A stretch of 9,028 nt of DNA, from assembly GCA_964560135.1 (NCBI GenBank), contig CAZLKN010000089.1, positions 1 through 9,028 on the forward strand, written 5' to 3'. The number at the start of each line of letters is the position of its first letter. The stretch's first letter is position 1. This DNA comes from CAZLKN01 sp964560135 (lineage in GTDB: Bacteria > Actinomycetota > JAICYB01). The translations under genes and the position numbers were made by a program. Below, in pieces: positions 5,527 to 9,028 of this stretch. The notes beneath the pieces were generated by a model. The model did no database searches. It saw nothing but the letters and a program-made list of their open reading frames with translations, and was not told the origin of the DNA.

Positions 5527-6636
5527 GTGGCGTCGCGCTCCTGGCTCGAGAAGGACTTCTACGCCATCCTCGGCGTGCCGAAGGGCGCCTCCAAGGACGA
5601 GGTCAAGAAGGCCTACCGCAAGCTCGCCCTGAAGCACCATCCCGACCGCAACCCGGGCTCCAAGGAGGCCGAGGAGCGGTTCAAGGACATCGGGGAGGCC
5701 TATGACGTCCTGTCGGATCCGTCCAAGCGGGCCGAGTACGATCAGCTCCGCGACGCCGTCGCTGCCGGAGCGACCGGTGGCGGCTTCCCTGGCGGGTTCC
5801 GCGTCGAGGACTTCGGTTTCGGCGAGGAGTTCGACCTCGACGACTTCATGCGGACGGTCTTCGGGAGCCGGATGGGTGGTGGGGTCGGTGGTAGGCGCCC
5901 GTCGCGCCAGCGCGGCACCGACGTGGAGACCACCGTGACGCTGTCCTTCGACGAGGCCGTGCTCGGATCCGAACGGCGGCTGCAGCTGGAGCTCCCGGTG
6001 GCCTGCTCGGAGTGCGGTGGCGCCGGCGGGAAGAATCCGCGTGCCTGCCCCCAGTGCGGCGGCCGCGGGGCCGTGGCGGCCAGCCAGGGACTGTTCGCGA
6101 TGCAGCAGACGTGCCCGGGGTGCAACGGCCGGGGCACGGTCGTCGAGGAGGCCTGTGCCGGATGTGGGGGTGCCGGCGTCCGGCGGGAGCGCCGTACCAT
6201 CACGGTGAAGATCCCGGCAGGGGTCTCGGAGGGTTCCCGGATTCGCGTGCGTGGCCGCGGCGAGGCGGGTGCCGGCGGTGGCCCCTCCGGCGACCTCTAC
6301 GTGCGAGTCGCCGTCACCCCGCACCCGTTCTTCGGGCGCAAGGGCGACGATCTGACGCTGATGCTGCCGATCACCTTCCCGGAGGCCGTCCTCGGGAGCC
6401 GGGTCAAGGTGCCGACCCTCGAGGGGGCGGTCACCCTGAAGATCCCGCCGGGCACGTCCTCGGGCAAAACGTTCCGGATCCGCGGCCGCGGCGTGCCGCG
6501 CAAGGACGGCGCCGGTGATCTTCTGGTCACCGCGCAGGTGGCCGTGCCGCAGAAGCTGTCGAAGGAGGAGCGGGAGCTCGTGGAGCGCCTGAGCGCGCTC
6601 GGCGGGGACTCCCCCCGGTCACATCTGGGGGTGTGA
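5527..6636 (+). CDS. dnaJ: Chaperone DnaJ (Hsp40, type I; DnaJ1-like)
   Basis: This 369-residue protein is the co-chaperone that delivers substrates to DnaK and stimulates its ATPase. The J domain (about 10-75) carries HPD at 38-40. A Gly/Phe-rich region with an acidic DFGFGEEFDLDDF stretch (about 80-125) follows. Four CxxCxGxG zinc repeats come next (C160/163, C174/177, C196/199, C210/213), then two beta-barrel substrate-binding domains (about 220-345). All eight zinc cysteines are intact. The first two repeats are 14 residues apart, against 17 in E. coli DnaJ as I recall it, so one zinc loop is short. The GTG start has GGGAGG at 5512-5517, nine bases upstream, inside the grpE end. Its position between grpE and hspR corresponds to dnaJ1 of Streptomyces and mycobacteria. 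Confidence 0.97.
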   Translation: MASRSWLEKDFYAILGVPKGASKDEVKKAYRKLALKHHPDRNPGSKEAEERFKDIGEAYDVLSDPSKRAEYDQLRDAVAAGATGGGFPGGFRVEDFGFGEEFDLDDFMRTVFGSRMGGGVGGRRPSRQRGTDVETTVTLSFDEAVLGSERRLQLELPVACSECGGAGGKNPRACPQCGGRGAVAASQGLFAMQQTCPGCNGRGTVVEEACAGCGGAGVRRERRTITVKIPAGVSEGSRIRVRGRGEAGAGGGPSGDLYVRVAVTPHPFFGRKGDDLTLMLPITFPEAVLGSRVKVPTLEGAVTLKIPPGTSSGKTFRIRGRGVPRKDGAGDLLVTAQVAVPQKLSKEERELVERLSALGGDSPRSHLGV

Positions 6637-6641
6637 GAGCG

Positions 6642-7103
6642 ATGTCCAGGGATCAGGCCGTCTACGTGATCAGCGTCGCTGCCGAGCTCGCGGGGGTGCA
6701 TCCGCAGACGCTGCGGGTCTACGAGCGCAAGGGACTCGTAAGCCCGGAGCGCACCAAAGGGAACACCCGGCGCTACTCGGCCTCCGACATCGAGCGGCTG
6801 CGGCGCATCCAGGAGCTCACGCAGGAACAGGGGGTGAACCTGGCCGGCGTCAAACAGCTGCTCGACCTCGAGGACCAGCTGAACCGCGTCCGCCGGGAGC
6901 TCGACCGGATGGCCGACCGCATGCAGGAGCTCGAGGCGGACATGGCGATGCGGATGCGGGAGATGGCCCGCGAGGCCGGGGCGATCCTGCCCGTATCCGC
7001 GCATCGGTCCCTGGACGAGCTGATGACCGAACTGGAGGAACAGGCCCGGCGGCGGCGGGCGATCCCGCTCGGCCCGGGTCACCGCAGGGCGATCGCGCTG
7101 TAG
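6642..7103 (+). CDS. hspR: Heat-shock repressor HspR (MerR family)
   Basis: This 153-residue transcriptional repressor of the dnaK operon binds HAIR inverted repeats, with DnaK as co-repressor in studied actinobacteria. The MerR-type winged helix-turn-helix spans about 7-75. It includes YVISVAAELAGVHPQTLRVYERKGLV (8-33), the wing SPERTKGNTRRYS (34-46), and DIERLRRIQELTQEQGVNLAGVKQLL. A Met/Glu/Arg-rich coiled coil (about 76-112) would allow dimerisation, and a basic tail ends at IAL. There is no MerR metal-binding cysteine set. I chose the ATG at 6642, with a G-run about ten bases upstream. A GTG at 6633 overlapping the dnaJ stop would add three residues, but has the G-run only one base away. 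Length is close to Streptomyces HspR. Confidence 0.95.
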   Translation: MSRDQAVYVISVAAELAGVHPQTLRVYERKGLVSPERTKGNTRRYSASDIERLRRIQELTQEQGVNLAGVKQLLDLEDQLNRVRRELDRMADRMQELEADMAMRMREMAREAGAILPVSAHRSLDELMTELEEQARRRRAIPLGPGHRRAIAL

Positions 7104-7119
7104 GAGCTGATCGGACGAC

Positions 7120-9028
7120 ATGGACCTGAACCGCTTCACCCACAAGTCCCAGGAGGCGCTGGCGGCCGCGCAGCGCCTCGCCGACGAGCGCTCGCACCCG
7201 GAGGTGGGGGCCGAGCATCTGCTGCGCGCGCTGCTCGGTCAGCCCGAGGGCGCCGTCTACCCCACCCTGCAGAAGCTCGGAGCGTCGCCGCGGTCACTCC
7301 GCGACACCGTGGACGAGCTCCTGGAGCACGCACCACGCGCGTACACGCAGCGGGAGCAGGGAGCACCCGGACAGGTTCTCGCCGGCCCGGCCCTCCGGGC
7401 CGTGCTCGAGCGCGCGCTGACCGAGGCGGAGGCCCTCAAGGACGCCTACGTGTCCACCGAGCACCTGCTGATCGCCCTCGCCACCGACGACGGGTCGGTG
7501 GGCCGGGCGCTCCGGGAGGCCGGGATCACCAAGGACGCGATCCTCCACGCCCTCGTCGAGGTCCGGGGAGCGCACCGTGTGGAGGACCCCGACCCCGAGT
7601 CGAAGTACCAGGCCCTGGAGCGTTTCGGACGCGACCTCACCGAGGCGGCGCGCCGCGGGAAGCTTGATCCGGTGATCGGCCGGGACGACGAGATCCGCCG
7701 CGTGGTGCACGTGCTGTCGCGGCGGACGAAGAACAACCCCGTGCTGATCGGCGAGCCGGGGACCGGCAAGACCGCGATCGCCGAAGGCCTCGCCCAGCGG
7801 ATCGCCTCCGGGGATGTCCCGGAGTCGCTGCGCGACAAACGCCTGATCGCACTCGACCTCGCGGGGATGGTGGCCGGGACGAAGTACCGCGGCGAGTTCG
7901 AGGAGCGCATGAAGGCCTTCCTGCGGGAGGTCGCCGAGTCTGAGGGCGAGATCGTCGTGTTCATCGACGAGTTGCACACGCTGGTGGGTGCCGGGGCGGC
8001 CGAGGGCGCGGTGGATGCGGCCAACATGCTCAAGCCGATGCTGGCCCGCGGTGAGCTGCGCGCCATCGGCGCCACCACGCTGGACGAATACCGCAAGCAC
8101 ATCGAGCGGGACGCCGCCCTCGAACGGCGGTTCCAGCCCGTGATGGTCGACCAGCCGTCGGTGGAGGACACGATCGGGATCCTGCGGGGGCTCAAGGAGC
8201 GCTACGAGGTGCACCACGGGGTCAAGATCACCGACTCGGCCCTCGTGGCCGCCGCGACCTTGTCGCACCGCTACATCACCGGACGGTTCCTGCCCGACAA
8301 GGCGATCGACCTCGTGGACGAGGCGGCGGCGCGGCTGCGGATGGAGATCGACTCGGTCCCCACGGAGATCGACGAGGTCGAGCGGCGGGCCAAGCAGCTC
8401 GAGATCGAACGTGCCGCGCTCGGCAAGGAGGACGACGCGGCCTCCCGTGAGCGCCTGGAGCGCGTGGAGCGCGAGCTCGCCGACCTGAACGAACAGCTCG
8501 CCGGGCTGCGCGGGCAGTGGGAGGCCGAACGCGAGGCCATCGGGCACATCCGTGACCTGAACGAGCGGGTCGAGGAGGCCAAGTTCGAGGCCGAGCGCGC
8601 AGAACGCGAGGGCGATCTGAACCGGGCCGCGGAGCTGAGCTACGGACGCCTCCCCGAGCTCCAGCGTCTGCTCGAGGACGCCAACGCCCGTATGGCGGAG
8701 GCCCACGCCGAGCGCCCGCGGATGCTGAAGGAGGAAGTGGACGACCAGGACGTCGCCGAGGTCGTCTCCAAGTGGACGGGCATCCCGGTGGCGCGTCTGC
8801 TCGAGGGCGAGATGCACAAGCTGCTGCGTATGGAGGACCTTCTCCACGAGCGGGTGGTCGGGCAGCACGAGGCGGTGGAGGCCGTCGCCAACGCGATCCG
8901 CCGTTCCCGCACGGGGCTCGCCGATCCCGACCGTCCGATGGGGGCCTTCCTATTCCTGGGTCCGACGGGGGTGGGCAAGACCGAGCTCGCGCGGGCCCTG
9001 GCGGAGTTCCTGTTCGACGACGAGCGCG
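7120..9028 (+). CDS. clpB: Disaggregase ClpB (Hsp100), partial, runs off right edge
   Basis: There are 636 complete codons without a stop; the family is about 860 long, so roughly a quarter is missing. ClpB is a hexameric AAA+ ATPase that pulls polypeptides out of aggregates and hands them to DnaK/DnaJ/GrpE. The N-terminal Clp_N double repeat spans about 1-150, starting with the typical MDLNRFTHKSQEAL. The first AAA+ domain has Walker A GEPGTGKT (211-218) and Walker B IVVFIDE (278-284). A coiled-coil middle domain (about 410-530) contains KFEAERAEREGDLNRAAELSYG, distinguishing ClpB from ClpA and ClpC. The second AAA+ domain begins with Walker A GPTGVGKT (614-621). The ATG lies 16 bases after the hspR stop, with GGAG at 7103-7106. 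No terminator or separate HAIR is visible before it, so it is probably the last known gene of the operon. Confidence 0.97.
   Translation, partial: MDLNRFTHKSQEALAAAQRLADERSHPEVGAEHLLRALLGQPEGAVYPTLQKLGASPRSLRDTVDELLEHAPRAYTQREQGAPGQVLAGPALRAVLERALTEAEALKDAYVSTEHLLIALATDDGSVGRALREAGITKDAILHALVEVRGAHRVEDPDPESKYQALERFGRDLTEAARRGKLDPVIGRDDEIRRVVHVLSRRTKNNPVLIGEPGTGKTAIAEGLAQRIASGDVPESLRDKRLIALDLAGMVAGTKYRGEFEERMKAFLREVAESEGEIVVFIDELHTLVGAGAAEGAVDAANMLKPMLARGELRAIGATTLDEYRKHIERDAALERRFQPVMVDQPSVEDTIGILRGLKERYEVHHGVKITDSALVAAATLSHRYITGRFLPDKAIDLVDEAAARLRMEIDSVPTEIDEVERRAKQLEIERAALGKEDDAASRERLERVERELADLNEQLAGLRGQWEAEREAIGHIRDLNERVEEAKFEAERAEREGDLNRAAELSYGRLPELQRLLEDANARMAEAHAERPRMLKEEVDDQDVAEVVSKWTGIPVARLLEGEMHKLLRMEDLLHERVVGQHEAVEAVANAIRRSRTGLADPDRPMGAFLFLGPTGVGKTELARALAEFLFDDER

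Noticed and set aside
5425..6324. Open frame of about 300 codons antisense to grpE/dnaJ
   Set aside because: It crosses the junction of two well-supported genes, and its translation has biased composition without any domain.
7294..8868. Open frame of about 520 codons antisense to clpB
   Set aside because: Same explanation: it lies opposite strongly conserved ClpB coding sequence, has low-complexity composition and no motif of its own.

Overview
The window is about 9 kb of very GC-rich DNA. Genes are tightly packed, with start/stop overlaps. The chaperone genes are of Gram-positive/actinobacterial type and are controlled by a MerR-family HspR and an apparent HAIR operator. This points to a high-GC Actinomycetota genome; I cannot name the genus. 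No mobile elements, tRNA/rRNA genes, CRISPR arrays or phage-like genes are visible. The only non-coding stretches are two short intergenic regions of about 100 bases each.

Left part (1-1168, minus strand): the first 389 codons of a membrane-bound iron-sulfur oxidoreductase related to heterodisulfide reductase. It has about five membrane helices followed by two 4Fe-4S motifs, and its C-terminus lies beyond the left edge. It is transcribed away from everything else. Its divergent intergenic region (1169-1269) holds a strong TTG-linked ribosome binding site, a perfect 9-bp inverted repeat and a candidate leaderless promoter for the rightward genes.

Middle part (1270-2931, plus strand): a compact three-gene set. 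It encodes a degenerate uracil-DNA-glycosylase-superfamily protein that keeps four cysteines in the Fe-S positions but lacks the usual catalytic motifs. Next comes a zinc-ribbon protein with three membrane helices, whose start overlaps the previous stop. Last is a DUF192 lipoprotein. The role of this set is unknown.

Right part (2932-9028, plus strand): the HspR heat-shock operon. A promoter region with a HAIR-like inverted repeat is followed by dnaK, grpE, dnaJ, hspR and clpB (clpB is cut by the right edge). Gaps are between -4 and +16 bases and no terminator is visible between genes. DnaK, DnaJ and GrpE form the Hsp70 refolding machine, and ClpB is the disaggregase that works with it. HspR, encoded within the operon, is expected to repress it by binding HAIR with DnaK as co-repressor, giving a feedback loop. 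Placing clpB directly behind hspR puts the whole disaggregation machine in one transcription unit.
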